Below are positions 17,606 through 26,517 of a DNA stretch of 64,000 nt, one piece after another. This stretch comes from Crocinitomix algicola (lineage in GTDB: Bacteria > Bacteroidota > Bacteroidia > Flavobacteriales_D > Crocinitomicaceae): assembly GCF_001661595.2 (NCBI RefSeq), contig NZ_LYPF02000021.1, forward strand, positions 1 through 64,000. Reading direction: 5' to 3'. Each line of letters starts with the position of its first letter. Position 1 is the first letter of the stretch. Both the position numbers and the translations under genes were made by a program. The notes under the pieces are model-generated. The model ran no database searches. It was not told the origin of the DNA and saw nothing but the letters and a program-made list of their open reading frames with translations.

Positions 17606-19489
17606 TTACTTAGTAATTACCATGCTTTTAGTAACTTTTTCAGCACCAACTACGAAAGTGTAATAGTATACTCCTTCAGCAAAGTCATTAGCATCTAGGT
17701 TTAATGTATAAGCACCAGCTGCTTGAGTACCTTGGTTGATTGACTTAACAAGTTTACCAGTAACGTCTACGATTTCAACAGAAACATTAGCAGCTTCATT
17801 TAATTCGTAATTAATTACTGAAGTATTGTTAAAAGGATTTGGCATGTTTTGTCCAATAGCAAAATTATTTGCAACTTCATCCTCAATACCTACAAAACTC
17901 TGAGTAACTGCAGTTACCATAATTGCATTTGGCTCTAATAATCTGAATGGATCAGTAGCACCAGAAGTATATCCATACACAGTGAAATCATCAACAGCTT
18001 GTGCATAGCTAAACTCTACTTCATCACTACCACCGTAGTGACCAGCCATGATTAACATTGTTTGACCTTCATCTAAAACTACAGGATCTTCGAATAATAA
18101 ACGAATCGTTCCTCCTACTTCATCAGCAGTAATTGTATGGTCACCAGTTTGATCATAATATTCAAATGCACTTCCGTCAGCATTTAACACGTTGATTTGA
18201 GCGAAAATTAACTGATCTTCATTCGTCTCAGCATCAGTAATCGTAATATCAACAGCACCTATTTCAGTTCCATCAGCAAAGATATCCATGATGTTACCAA
18301 TTAATAATGGAGCACCAGTATTTGAAGTTACGTTTGAAATTGACCCAGTTGCAACACCATTATGTCTAGCGAAAAGATTCGCATCATTAACTTCGAATTG
18401 ATCCATTAACTCATCATTCTCAGTATATGTATCTTCATCGTCTCCTTCGAAGCTCCAAACCACAGAATAAACTCCTTCATCCATTGGATTGAAAGAAGCA
18501 GTAGTTGAAAGTGAATCCGTTGCACCAGGTGCTACAGTAACGTTATCAGAAGTACCAGTAAATACAGTTCCTCCATCTCTTTCAACAACAGCTTGTAAAT
18601 GTAAACCAGTTAATGCTGACCCACCTTGGTTAATCAACTCACCAGAAAACTCGTAATTCAAATTAGCCGCTTGAGCAACAGGAATTTGGTAGTAATCTAA
18701 ACCATAAGTTGCAGATCCACCAACATTTGCTCTGAAGTAACCCGTTTGTATTTCAGCATCAAAAGAATGACCTTCTACAATTCTGATATTATCAACAAAC
18801 CATCCGTACTCAATATAGTTCATATCAGCACCATTCATTGCACCATCCCACATTAATCTGATCATTACGTCAGAAGGATCATCTGCAATTGAAGTAGTTA
18901 AGTTGAATCTTCTTGTTTCTGGTTGAGCATAAATTGCTCCACCACCAGCAGTTAAAGGATCGATATCATTGTTATCACCAGCTAACACCCAAGTAGTACC
19001 ACCATCAGTACTTACTTCAACACCTTGTAAAGTAATGAAACGAGCACCATATTGCTCAAACTCCACATGAGGTGCTGGAACACCAGATAAGTCAATAGAC
19101 ATATTATACGTCAAGGTGAATGGTCCGTTTTCAATTGGATCATCTCCTCCACCTGTTGGATCACCGTTAACGAATCTAGCGAAATTACCAGAAGTACCCA
19201 TATCATCATCTTCTCCAAAATACCATCCTGTTGTAGAAGCTCCTATAGACCAACCACTAACTAAATAATCTCCAGAAGGACCTTCAGCTGTCCATTCTCC
19301 AGCATCTTCGAAGCCATTTTCCCAGATAACTGCATCAGCTTCTCTATCCGCTCCTACTGCATTAAACCTACGCTCATTTTCAGAAGGCGCAGTTCTCAAC
19401 TCCGCTTTTGATGAAGCAGTTGTTACTTGCGCATTTGCCGCACCAACTGTCAAAAGCAAACCTGAAACTAATAAGTAAACCTTTTTCAT
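17606..19489 (-). CDS. T9SS type A secreted protein
   Basis: A 627-residue exported protein. A signal peptide ends at ANAQ (residue 21). The region around 55-235 has a jelly-roll feel (ENGFEDAGEW, WYFGEDDD, then WFVDNIRIVEG), as in carbohydrate-binding or MAM-like modules. A middle part resembles CARDB/Ig-like folds. Residues from about 545 form the Por-type C-terminal sorting domain (NMPNPFNNTSVINYEL through KVTKSMVITK), cleaved on T9SS export. No catalytic motif is visible, so it may be a binding or surface-layer protein. It is a single-gene unit with a strong terminator, as expected for a well-expressed product. Confidence 0.85.
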   Translation of the reverse strand: MKKVYLLVSGLLLTVGAANAQVTTASSKAELRTAPSENERRFNAVGADREADAVIWENGFEDAGEWTAEGPSGDYLVSGWSIGASTTGWYFGEDDDMGTSGNFARFVNGDPTGGGDDPIENGPFTLTYNMSIDLSGVPAPHVEFEQYGARFITLQGVEVSTDGGTTWVLAGDNNDIDPLTAGGGAIYAQPETRRFNLTTSIADDPSDVMIRLMWDGAMNGADMNYIEYGWFVDNIRIVEGHSFDAEIQTGYFRANVGGSATYGLDYYQIPVAQAANLNYEFSGELINQGGSALTGLHLQAVVERDGGTVFTGTSDNVTVAPGATDSLSTTASFNPMDEGVYSVVWSFEGDDEDTYTENDELMDQFEVNDANLFARHNGVATGSISNVTSNTGAPLLIGNIMDIFADGTEIGAVDITITDAETNEDQLIFAQINVLNADGSAFEYYDQTGDHTITADEVGGTIRLLFEDPVVLDEGQTMLIMAGHYGGSDEVEFSYAQAVDDFTVYGYTSGATDPFRLLEPNAIMVTAVTQSFVGIEDEVANNFAIGQNMPNPFNNTSVINYELNEAANVSVEIVDVTGKLVKSINQGTQAAGAYTLNLDANDFAEGVYYYTFVVGAEKVTKSMVITK

Positions 19490-19829
19490 TTTTTTTTAAT
19501 TTTAATTTGAATTGTAAATATACAAAAAAACTACTTATTCAGTTAACAATTACTTGACAAAGCGAGTTTCATTGTATATTAATTTAACTATTATTTCAAT
19601 CCTATAAAAAATAGAATTAACACTAAGGTAACGAAGATTTTCAATTTAGAGTTGGGTTTATCTCAAAATGCGAATAACCCTAAATAAAAATGACACATCA
19701 ACAGCGTTTATCAAAATAAATAACTCTAAATAATTACATAACAGTCCTTTACAAGAACTAATATAAACCAATCAACGAATGTAAGAATGTAAAACGTTAA
19801 CACGAATAAAAGTGAATGGTTGAATTTGG
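19490..19829. other. 340-bp gene-free spacer
   Basis: No ORF or RNA gene is supported. The part next to 19490 should hold the promoter of the T9SS protein gene on the - strand (a TATATTTA near 19517 is one base off the -7 consensus). The remainder shows nothing definite. Confidence 0.45.
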
Positions 19830-20654
19830 TTATTCTTCTGTGTATTTGATTGTTTTATCGGTTATGAAAAAATCGTCGGAATCCTTAAACGCAGGAAAGT
19901 GCTCACGGATATTATCTAACATTGAAAACTTCAATTCTATGATTGCTATATCTAATGCATGTTGTTGACTTTGGTAAATTGTATTACCCCAAGGGTCAAT
20001 TGCCAAAGAATCTCCACTATAAGAAATCGAATTTGCATCTTCACCAACACGATTCACCCCGACACAAAATGCCTGGTTTTCAATCGCCCTAGCATGAAGT
20101 AAAGTTTGCCAAACTGCAGATCGTTTTTCGGGCCAATTCGCTGTATAAATAACCAAATCATACTCAGGATTACCATTTTTTAGACGATTACGCGCAAATA
20201 CTGGAAATCTTAAATCGTAACAAACTTGCAGTAAAATCTTCCATCCAAACAACTCGAAAACAACACGCTTAGAGCCAGGATCATAAGTATCATGTTCGTT
20301 TGCCATTCTAAACAAATGCCGTTTATCATAAAAACTCACCACCCCCTCCTCGTTAGTTACTATAAAACGATTATAAAACTTTCCATTTTCCTGAATAATA
20401 ACAGAACCACCAATATGACAACTCAAATCATTAGCGATTTTCCTCATCCACATCACCGTCTCTCCTTGCATATCTTCTGCCAAGTTTTCTGGATTCATTG
20501 AAAATCCAGTTGTAAACATTTCAGGCAAAATCAACAAGTCTATTGTTTGATTCTTAAGTCGATCCAATAATAAATCGGACAAGTACGTTCTATTCGTGTC
20601 TTTATCCTCCCAAAAAAGGGGTGTTTGAACCAGAACAACGTTTAAATTTTGCAT
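19830..20654 (-). CDS. Nitrilase-superfamily omega-amidase
   Basis: A 274-residue carbon-nitrogen hydrolase. The catalytic triad is visible as Glu45 (ILPEMF), Lys111 (YDKRHLF) and Cys145 (QVCYDLRFP). It resembles the YafV/Nit2-type omega-amidases that hydrolyse alpha-ketoglutaramate or alpha-ketosuccinamate. The start overlaps the end of the aminotransferase gene by 13 bases, so the two are translationally coupled. This fits a known pathway: a glutamine- or methionine-linked transaminase makes alpha-ketoglutaramate and the omega-amidase removes it, pulling the reaction forward. Substrate assignment rests on family and context. Confidence 0.85.
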   Translation of the reverse strand: MQNLNVVLVQTPLFWEDKDTNRTYLSDLLLDRLKNQTIDLLILPEMFTTGFSMNPENLAEDMQGETVMWMRKIANDLSCHIGGSVIIQENGKFYNRFIVTNEEGVVSFYDKRHLFRMANEHDTYDPGSKRVVFELFGWKILLQVCYDLRFPVFARNRLKNGNPEYDLVIYTANWPEKRSAVWQTLLHARAIENQAFCVGVNRVGEDANSISYSGDSLAIDPWGNTIYQSQQHALDIAIIELKFSMLDNIREHFPAFKDSDDFFITDKTIKYTEE

Positions 20655-21787
20655 AATAATTTGCTTGCTTTTATTAACGTCTCGTCTTCTTTAGCGAAAC
20701 AAATTCTAATTCTTTTATCATCCCTTCCATCCTCATAAAACACAGAAATAGGAATGCTTGCGACACCATATTTTGTAGTCATCAACTTGGCAAATTCCAC
20801 ATCAGACAAGTCGCTAATTTCACTATAATCCAATAAGACAAAATATGTACCTTCGCATACCAATGGTTTAAAACGCGAATTTTCAATTCCTTTCAAAAAT
20901 AAATCCCGTTTTTTTAAATATATCGCTGCAATTTGGCTTAGATCTGGTCCATTAACTAGATATTTGGCAACGCCATACTGCATGGTATTGTTCGCACAAA
21001 AAACGAGGTACTGATGAATTTTACGAAATTCCTTGGTTAATTCTTTCGGAGCTATCACATATCCAAGCTTCCAACCTGTCACATGCAAAGACTTGCCAAA
21101 ACTTGATGCAACAAAAGTTCTTGTTCTAATAAGATCATCTTGTAAAAGTGATTGATGTTGATTCTTAAAAGTGATATACTCGTATACCTCATCACTGAGC
21201 ACAAAAAGCTGTGGATGTTTGCTCAATAATTTACGCAATTCCAGCATGTCGTTTTCATTCCAAACAGCCCCTGACGGATTATGTGGATTGTTTACAATTA
21301 TCAATTTAGTTTTATCCGACACCTTTTCATTCAGTTCATTCCAATTAATTGAAAAATCCTCTGAATTTAAATTGATATGTACAGGTATTCCTTTGTGAAC
21401 ACGTATAGCCGGATCATAACAATCATAAGCTGGGTCAAATACAATCACCTCATCTCCTTCATTCACGAGTGCAGCAATGGTTGTATAAATACCCTGAGTA
21501 GCACCTGCAACAACCGTTATTTCCTCTTTTGGATTAACAACGACATTATAATTAACATGTATCGAATTAGCAATTGCAATTCTTAAATCTAACCTTCCCG
21601 CTGCCGGGGCATATTGAACTTGGTTTTCGTTCATTGCTTCTACAATATACGTTTTCAATAATGGGTCAATTTCAAAATCTGGAAAGCCTTGAGAAAGATT
21701 GATAGCATTATGTTCTTGAGCCAACTGAGACATAACAGAAAAAATAGTTGAACCCACATTAGGCAATTTCGTATTAATTATGCTCAT
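20642..21787 (-). CDS. Methionine/glutamine-type aminotransferase (class I)
   Basis: A 381-residue PLP-dependent fold-type I aminotransferase. The PLP lysine is Lys232 (SSFGKSLHVTGWK); other hallmarks are INLSQGFPDF near the start, NNPHNPSG and the terminal substrate-carboxylate Arg region (RIRICFAK). The sequence is closest to the YbdL/kynurenine-aminotransferase group, which transaminates methionine, glutamine and aromatic acids. Overlap with the omega-amidase gene supports a role in methionine salvage (transamination of 4-methylthio-2-oxobutanoate with glutamine). It follows the HerA-like gene by 7 bases in the same operon. Confidence 0.9.
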   Translation of the reverse strand: MSIINTKLPNVGSTIFSVMSQLAQEHNAINLSQGFPDFEIDPLLKTYIVEAMNENQVQYAPAAGRLDLRIAIANSIHVNYNVVVNPKEEITVVAGATQGIYTTIAALVNEGDEVIVFDPAYDCYDPAIRVHKGIPVHINLNSEDFSINWNELNEKVSDKTKLIIVNNPHNPSGAVWNENDMLELRKLLSKHPQLFVLSDEVYEYITFKNQHQSLLQDDLIRTRTFVASSFGKSLHVTGWKLGYVIAPKELTKEFRKIHQYLVFCANNTMQYGVAKYLVNGPDLSQIAAIYLKKRDLFLKGIENSRFKPLVCEGTYFVLLDYSEISDLSDVEFAKLMTTKYGVASIPISVFYEDGRDDKRIRICFAKEDETLIKASKLLCKI

Positions 21788-21794
21788 TTACAAT

Positions 21795-23363
21795 TTATTT
21801 TTTCATTCCTAAAATTCCGAATAATCCTCGTGTCAACTCTCTGATTAGGGTTTCTCCTAAATCTTGACTTGACGTTTTATGTGTTCTTCTACTTGTTTGA
21901 GACGATGATCGTTTTTTCCGAGAAGTGGATCTTCGTAACTCTTTTTCTTTTATTTTTTTTTCTTTTTTTTCAGCCTCACGAATTTCATCTTGCCTTTCCT
22001 TAGCTTTTGCTTTTCCTATTTTTTCTGTCAAAATTTCATATGCACTTTTCCGATCAATTTCTTTATTATATTTTTCAGTTAAGGCAGAATAATCAACAAT
22101 TTCATTAATTTCTTTAGCTGATAAAATATCCATCCTTGTAGCCGGTCCACGCATCAAAGTCGCTGCCAGTGGGGTAGGAATTCCATCTTCGTTTAGACCC
22201 GTAATTAACGCCTCACCAATTCCCAAAGCAGTAATCAATTCATCTGTTTTGTAAAAGTCACTTAACGGATAATTTTCTGCCGTTTGTTTAATTGCCCTTC
22301 GATCTTTAGCCGTAAACGCACGTAACGCATGCTGTATTTTCAGTCCTAATTGACTCAAAACGACATCTGGAACATCTGTTGGTAACTGTGTACAAAAATA
22401 AATCCCAACTCCTTTAGAACGAATCAACTTAATAATTACCTCGATTTGATCCAATAATTCATCCGTAGCTTGATCAAAAACAAGGTGAGCTTCATCAATG
22501 AACAAACACAATTTCGGTTTATCATCATCTCCAGCTTCAGGTAAGGTTTCATACAATTCAGCAAGTAAGCTAAGCATGAATGTTGAAAATAACTTTGGCT
22601 TGCTTTGAATGTCGGTTAAACGAAGAATAGAAATTTGACCTAATCCTTGGCTATTTGTAAAAATTAAATCCTTGACATCAAAAGAGCGTTCCCCGAAGAA
22701 TAATTCACCACCTTGCTGCTCCAATTCTATTATTTTTCGCATTATCGTATTTACGGAAGCCGATGAAACCCGACCATATTCTTGGGTTATCTCCTCCTTT
22801 CCTTCACCGATAATATACTGAAGGCTTTTTCTTAAATCTTTTAAATCGAGCAGTGGCAAATCGTTATCATCACAATATTTAAAAAGAATTGCCAAAATTC
22901 CAGATTGTGTCTCGTTCAGTCCAAATATCTTAGCCAATAAGGTAGGTCCAAACTCTGAAACTGTCGCTTTCATTCGTGTACCTTTACCTTCGGAGATAGA
23001 AAACAACTCTACCAATAACTGCTCAGCTTGATAGGGAATTCCCATAGCTGCAGCCCGTTTTTCAATATGCTTGTTTGTTTCTCCAGGTTTAGCCAATCCA
23101 GACAAATCCCCTTTTAAATCCATTAGCAAAGAAGGAATTCCTTTTAATGCCATTTGTTCTGCAAGCACCTGTAAGGACTTTGTTTTACCTGTACCTGTTG
23201 CACCAGCAATCAATCCATGCCGATTTAATGTGCTTAGCGGAATTTTAACGTTTGCATCTCCAACTGGCTCACCATCAAGCATTGATGCTCCAAGCACAAT
23301 TGAATCACCTTCAAAAGAATAACCGTTCTTGATATGCTGAATGAAATCTGATGTTTTGCTCAT
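21795..23363 (-). CDS. HerA-like/DUF853 (YjgR-type) ATPase
   Basis: A 522-residue AAA-type P-loop ATPase of the DUF853 group, related to HerA/FtsK helicases. Walker A is GATGTGKT at residues 54-61; Walker B is LCLFIDEAH with Asp290-Glu291. The C-terminal quarter is strongly basic and charged (about 430-505, many Lys, Arg and Ser), which could bind nucleic acid. The role of YjgR-like proteins is poorly known. Linkage to a metabolic aminotransferase and amidase looks like operon convenience rather than function; there is no nuclease, Sir2 or DUF4297 partner as in HerA defence systems. Confidence 0.85.
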   Translation of the reverse strand: MSKTSDFIQHIKNGYSFEGDSIVLGASMLDGEPVGDANVKIPLSTLNRHGLIAGATGTGKTKSLQVLAEQMALKGIPSLLMDLKGDLSGLAKPGETNKHIEKRAAAMGIPYQAEQLLVELFSISEGKGTRMKATVSEFGPTLLAKIFGLNETQSGILAILFKYCDDNDLPLLDLKDLRKSLQYIIGEGKEEITQEYGRVSSASVNTIMRKIIELEQQGGELFFGERSFDVKDLIFTNSQGLGQISILRLTDIQSKPKLFSTFMLSLLAELYETLPEAGDDDKPKLCLFIDEAHLVFDQATDELLDQIEVIIKLIRSKGVGIYFCTQLPTDVPDVVLSQLGLKIQHALRAFTAKDRRAIKQTAENYPLSDFYKTDELITALGIGEALITGLNEDGIPTPLAATLMRGPATRMDILSAKEINEIVDYSALTEKYNKEIDRKSAYEILTEKIGKAKAKERQDEIREAEKKEKKIKEKELRRSTSRKKRSSSQTSRRTHKTSSQDLGETLIRELTRGLFGILGMKK

Positions 23364-23483
23364 TTACCCTAATTTTTATCTATAATTCTTCGAAAAGATA
23401 GAAGTTATGCTCGAATAACGAAGTATTTATTCATTTAAATAATTGAAATATTCCGTACTGTTTAGAACAAGTCTAAATAATAA

Positions 23484-23513
23484 TTGTTTATACAAGTAAT
23501 CTCACTAAATTTG
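23484..23513 (+). promoter_or_regulatory. Promoter of the sufS operon
   Basis: TTG at 23484-23486 and TAAATTTG at 23506-23513 are separated by 19 bases, an excellent match to the Bacteroidota -33/-7 pattern. The ATG of sufS lies 22 bases past the -7 box. Confidence 0.6.
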
Positions 23514-23535
23514 CAGAAGAAGAGAAAAAGAAAGT

Positions 23536-24753
23536 ATGACTTTAGATATTTCAGCAATTCGCAAGGAATTTCCTATACTCAAAACCAGCATAGGAAAGTA
23601 TCCGCTTATATATTTTGACAATGGTGCCACTGCTCAAAAGCCCCAGGCTGTAATAGACTGTATAAATCAATATTACCAAGCTGAAAATGCAAACATACAC
23701 AGAGGAGTTCACCATTTAAGTCAATTAGCCACTGAAAAATATGAAGCTGCAAGAGGAGTAATTAAATCATATATTAACGCCGCTCATGATTACGAAGTAA
23801 TATTTACAAAAGGAACAACAGACGGCATTAACCTTGTTGCACAGAGTTTTGGTAAACTTTTGCAACCTGGAGATGAAATTTTAATCAGTCAAATGGAACA
23901 TCATTCAAACATAGTTCCATGGCAAATGATTGCAGAAGAAAGAGGTTTACAACTCCGTTATATTCCAATAAATGAGCGTGGAGAATTAGACCTAACGACA
24001 ATTGACGAATTGATAAACAACAATACAAAAATTGTTGCTATCACACACATATCAAATGCGTTAGGCACAATAAACCCGATCGAAGAAATAATTGAAAAGA
24101 GTCATAAAGTTGGTGCGAAAGTTCTCATTGATGCTGCCCAATCGTTGCAACACACAACGGTTGATGTTCAAAAAATAGATTGTGATTTTTTAGTTTTCTC
24201 TGGCCATAAAATATTTGGACCGACAGGAGTGGGAATATTATATGGTAAAGAGGATGTTTTAAATCAAATGCCACCTTATCAAGGAGGAGGAGACATGATA
24301 AAAACAGTCACGCTAGAAAAAACAACCTACAATAATTTGCCACATAAATTTGAAGCTGGTACTCCAAATATTGTGGGCGGAATTGGATTAGGCAAAGCTA
24401 TTGAATGGTTAAGTCAATTCGATCTTGAAGCAATTGCCCAATACGAACAAGAGCTATTGGACTACGCAACGGAAAAACTCCTAAAAATTGAAGGTCTTAA
24501 AATTTTTGGCACCAGTGCTAAGAAGTGTGCGACGATTTCATTTTTAATTGACAATACGCACCCTTATGACGTTGGTACGCTGCTCAACCAACAAGGGATT
24601 GCCGTAAGAACTGGTCATCACTGTACCCAACCAATAATGGACTTTTATAAAATTCCTGGAACAATAAGAGCATCTTTTAGCTTTTACAATACAAAAGAAG
24701 AGATTGATTTATTTATTGGCGCCTTAAATAAGGCCGTAATGATGTTAAAGTAA
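23536..24753 (+). CDS. sufS: Cysteine desulfurase SufS
   Basis: A 405-residue class V aminotransferase-fold enzyme that takes sulfur from cysteine as a persulfide for Fe-S cluster assembly. PLP lysine is Lys225 (FSGHKIFGP); the persulfide cysteine is Cys363 in RTGHHCTQP, the group II (SufS/CsdA) context with a short catalytic loop. The length is standard. It is followed after 3 bases by sufE, its sulfur acceptor. SufBCD are not in the window. Confidence 0.95.
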   Translation: MTLDISAIRKEFPILKTSIGKYPLIYFDNGATAQKPQAVIDCINQYYQAENANIHRGVHHLSQLATEKYEAARGVIKSYINAAHDYEVIFTKGTTDGINLVAQSFGKLLQPGDEILISQMEHHSNIVPWQMIAEERGLQLRYIPINERGELDLTTIDELINNNTKIVAITHISNALGTINPIEEIIEKSHKVGAKVLIDAAQSLQHTTVDVQKIDCDFLVFSGHKIFGPTGVGILYGKEDVLNQMPPYQGGGDMIKTVTLEKTTYNNLPHKFEAGTPNIVGGIGLGKAIEWLSQFDLEAIAQYEQELLDYATEKLLKIEGLKIFGTSAKKCATISFLIDNTHPYDVGTLLNQQGIAVRTGHHCTQPIMDFYKIPGTIRASFSFYNTKEEIDLFIGALNKAVMMLK

Positions 24754-24756
24754 ACT

Positions 24757-25173
24757 ATGACGATAACAGAAAAAGAACAAGGCTTAATCGACAGTTTTTC
24801 AATTTATGATGACTGGATGGATAAGTATGAATATATCATTGAATTAGGAAAAGACTTACCCTTAATTTCCGAAGATCAAAAAACAGATGAGAATATCATT
24901 AAGGGATGTCAATCTACTGTTTGGTTAGCTGCAGAGAAAAGAGAGGATAAAATCATATTCACTGCAGACGCTGATGCGATAATAGCGAAGGGAATAATTG
25001 CTATATTGATAGAAGTAATGTCTAATGAATCGCCTGATACGATAATAAATGCGAAGTTAGACTTTTTAAAAGAAATTGGATTGCAAGAACATTTATCACC
25101 TACAAGAAGTAATGGATTAGTTGCTATGGTAAAGCAAATGAAAATGTATGCACTCGCTTTAAAAATGAAATAA
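24757..25173 (+). CDS. sufE: Sulfur acceptor protein SufE
   Basis: A 138-residue SufE-family protein. The acceptor cysteine is Cys51 in IKGCQSTVW, the family signature. It takes persulfide from SufS and passes it to the SufBCD scaffold. It lies 3 bases after sufS, and its TAA overlaps the ATG of the next gene (TAATG), so all three are coupled. Confidence 0.93.
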   Translation: MTITEKEQGLIDSFSIYDDWMDKYEYIIELGKDLPLISEDQKTDENIIKGCQSTVWLAAEKREDKIIFTADADAIIAKGIIAILIEVMSNESPDTIINAKLDFLKEIGLQEHLSPTRSNGLVAMVKQMKMYALALKMK

Positions 25174-25517
25174 TGATAGTGTCGAAAGATGGAAATATGG
25201 ACAAAGCTGCCATAAAGGAAATGGAAAACAATATAATTGCGGGATTAAAAGAGATTTACGACCCTGAAATTCCTGTTGATATTTTTGAGTTAGGATTAAT
25301 TTATGAAGTAAAAATAAAGGCGGATGGATTTGTGGAGATTGACATGACGCTTACCTCTCCTAATTGCCCAGTTGCCGAAAGTTTACCCGTTGATGTAAAA
25401 AACAAAGTTGAGAGCGTTACAGGCGTTAAAGAAGCAAAAGTTAACATCGTTTTCGACCCACCTTGGGACAAAGACATGATGAGTGAAGAGGCTCAATTAG
25501 AACTTGGTTTTTTATAA
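25173..25517 (+). CDS. SufT/MIP18-type Fe-S assembly protein (DUF59)
   Basis: A 114-residue DUF59 protein. The core DPEIPVDIFELGLIYEV and the conserved cysteine in TSPNCPVAESLP are present, as is the terminal DPPWDKDMMSEEA typical of SUF-linked members. Such proteins help load or mature Fe-S clusters; the exact role varies. It is the third gene of the sufS operon, with the start inside the sufE stop. A Met at 25197 (MDKAAIKEM) is an alternative start. Its stop lies 2 bases from the convergent corA stop. Confidence 0.88.
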   Translation: MIVSKDGNMDKAAIKEMENNIIAGLKEIYDPEIPVDIFELGLIYEVKIKADGFVEIDMTLTSPNCPVAESLPVDVKNKVESVTGVKEAKVNIVFDPPWDKDMMSEEAQLELGFL

Positions 25518-25519
25518 AG

Positions 25520-26500
25520 TTAAAACCATTTTTTCCATTTAAAATACAAAATGAGAAAAATGGCCATTAAAATCATCACGCCCCAAACATAAAAGTAGCC
25601 ATATTGTGTATGAAGTTCAGGCATATTGTCAAAATTCATCCCATAAACACCAACAACAAAGGTTAAAGGAATGAATATTGCGGCGACAATAGTTAAGAAC
25701 TGCATAATATCATTACTGCGTTGCGATAATCGTGCAAAATACAAATTGGTTAACGACTCCAAATCACTTTTCGTCGATTCAAACTCATCAATATTATAGA
25801 GAATACTGTCTCGGATATCATTAAAAAACGGAACCGTTTCAGGCTTTATAAATTGGTGATTACTATTCACCAGTTTTGTAATTTGATCTCTAAAAGGATG
25901 AAATGCGCTTTTCATATCTCTCAACATTTCTTTCAAGTCTTCAATTGCAAGAAACAACTCCTCCTTTGCATTCTTTCTTAATTGCTCATTAATCGAAAGC
26001 AAATCATTATCAATCTGTTCTAATAATGTTTCATAGCCTGACAATGTTGCCTCGATGAGCAAATAAAGTAAATAATCCGCCCCTTTTTTTCGAACTATAC
26101 CTTGATTCGAACTAATTCGTTCTCGAATGTAATCAAATAAGTCTTCGTGTTTTTCTTGATAAGAAATTAGTGTGTTTCCGGTGAGAATAAAACTTAATTG
26201 TTCAGCAACTATTTGGTTTTTAGCATTCGCATAAATACTTTTAAGTGTGATATAGATATACGTTTCATACTCTTCAATTTTCGGTCGTTCTTCAAGCTTT
26301 AAGATGTCATCTCTTGTCAATTTATGAATGCCGAAATGATCAAATGATTGCTCAACCATTTCGGCATCTTGAAACCCATGAAAATTCAACCAACGCACAT
26401 CATTTTTAAAAGAATCAAGTTTTAGATCTTCTAGATTAAAATTCTCTTTTAGCGATACCTTATCTTTATTGTATTGATAAAACTGAATAGTTGAACTCAT
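25520..26500 (-). CDS. corA: CorA-family magnesium transporter
   Basis: A 326-residue divalent-cation channel. The long N-terminal cytoplasmic domain is mostly helical; two C-terminal membrane helices flank the hallmark pore motif YGMNF, and the protein ends in the basic tail KWKKWF. It transports Mg2+ (some members Co2+ or Zn2+). It is the last gene of the polyamine operon, 17 bases after the DHS-like gene. Mg2+ and polyamines both balance nucleic acid charge, so the linkage may be functional, but this is inference. Confidence 0.92.
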   Translation of the reverse strand: MSSTIQFYQYNKDKVSLKENFNLEDLKLDSFKNDVRWLNFHGFQDAEMVEQSFDHFGIHKLTRDDILKLEERPKIEEYETYIYITLKSIYANAKNQIVAEQLSFILTGNTLISYQEKHEDLFDYIRERISSNQGIVRKKGADYLLYLLIEATLSGYETLLEQIDNDLLSINEQLRKNAKEELFLAIEDLKEMLRDMKSAFHPFRDQITKLVNSNHQFIKPETVPFFNDIRDSILYNIDEFESTKSDLESLTNLYFARLSQRSNDIMQFLTIVAAIFIPLTFVVGVYGMNFDNMPELHTQYGYFYVWGVMILMAIFLILYFKWKKWF

Positions 26501-26517
26501 AAATAATACTGATCAAA

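Noticed and set aside
21795-23363. HerA-like ATPase as part of an anti-phage system
   Set aside because: The sequence is DUF853/YjgR-type and the neighbours are an aminotransferase and an amidase; there is no Sir2, nuclease or DUF4297 partner.
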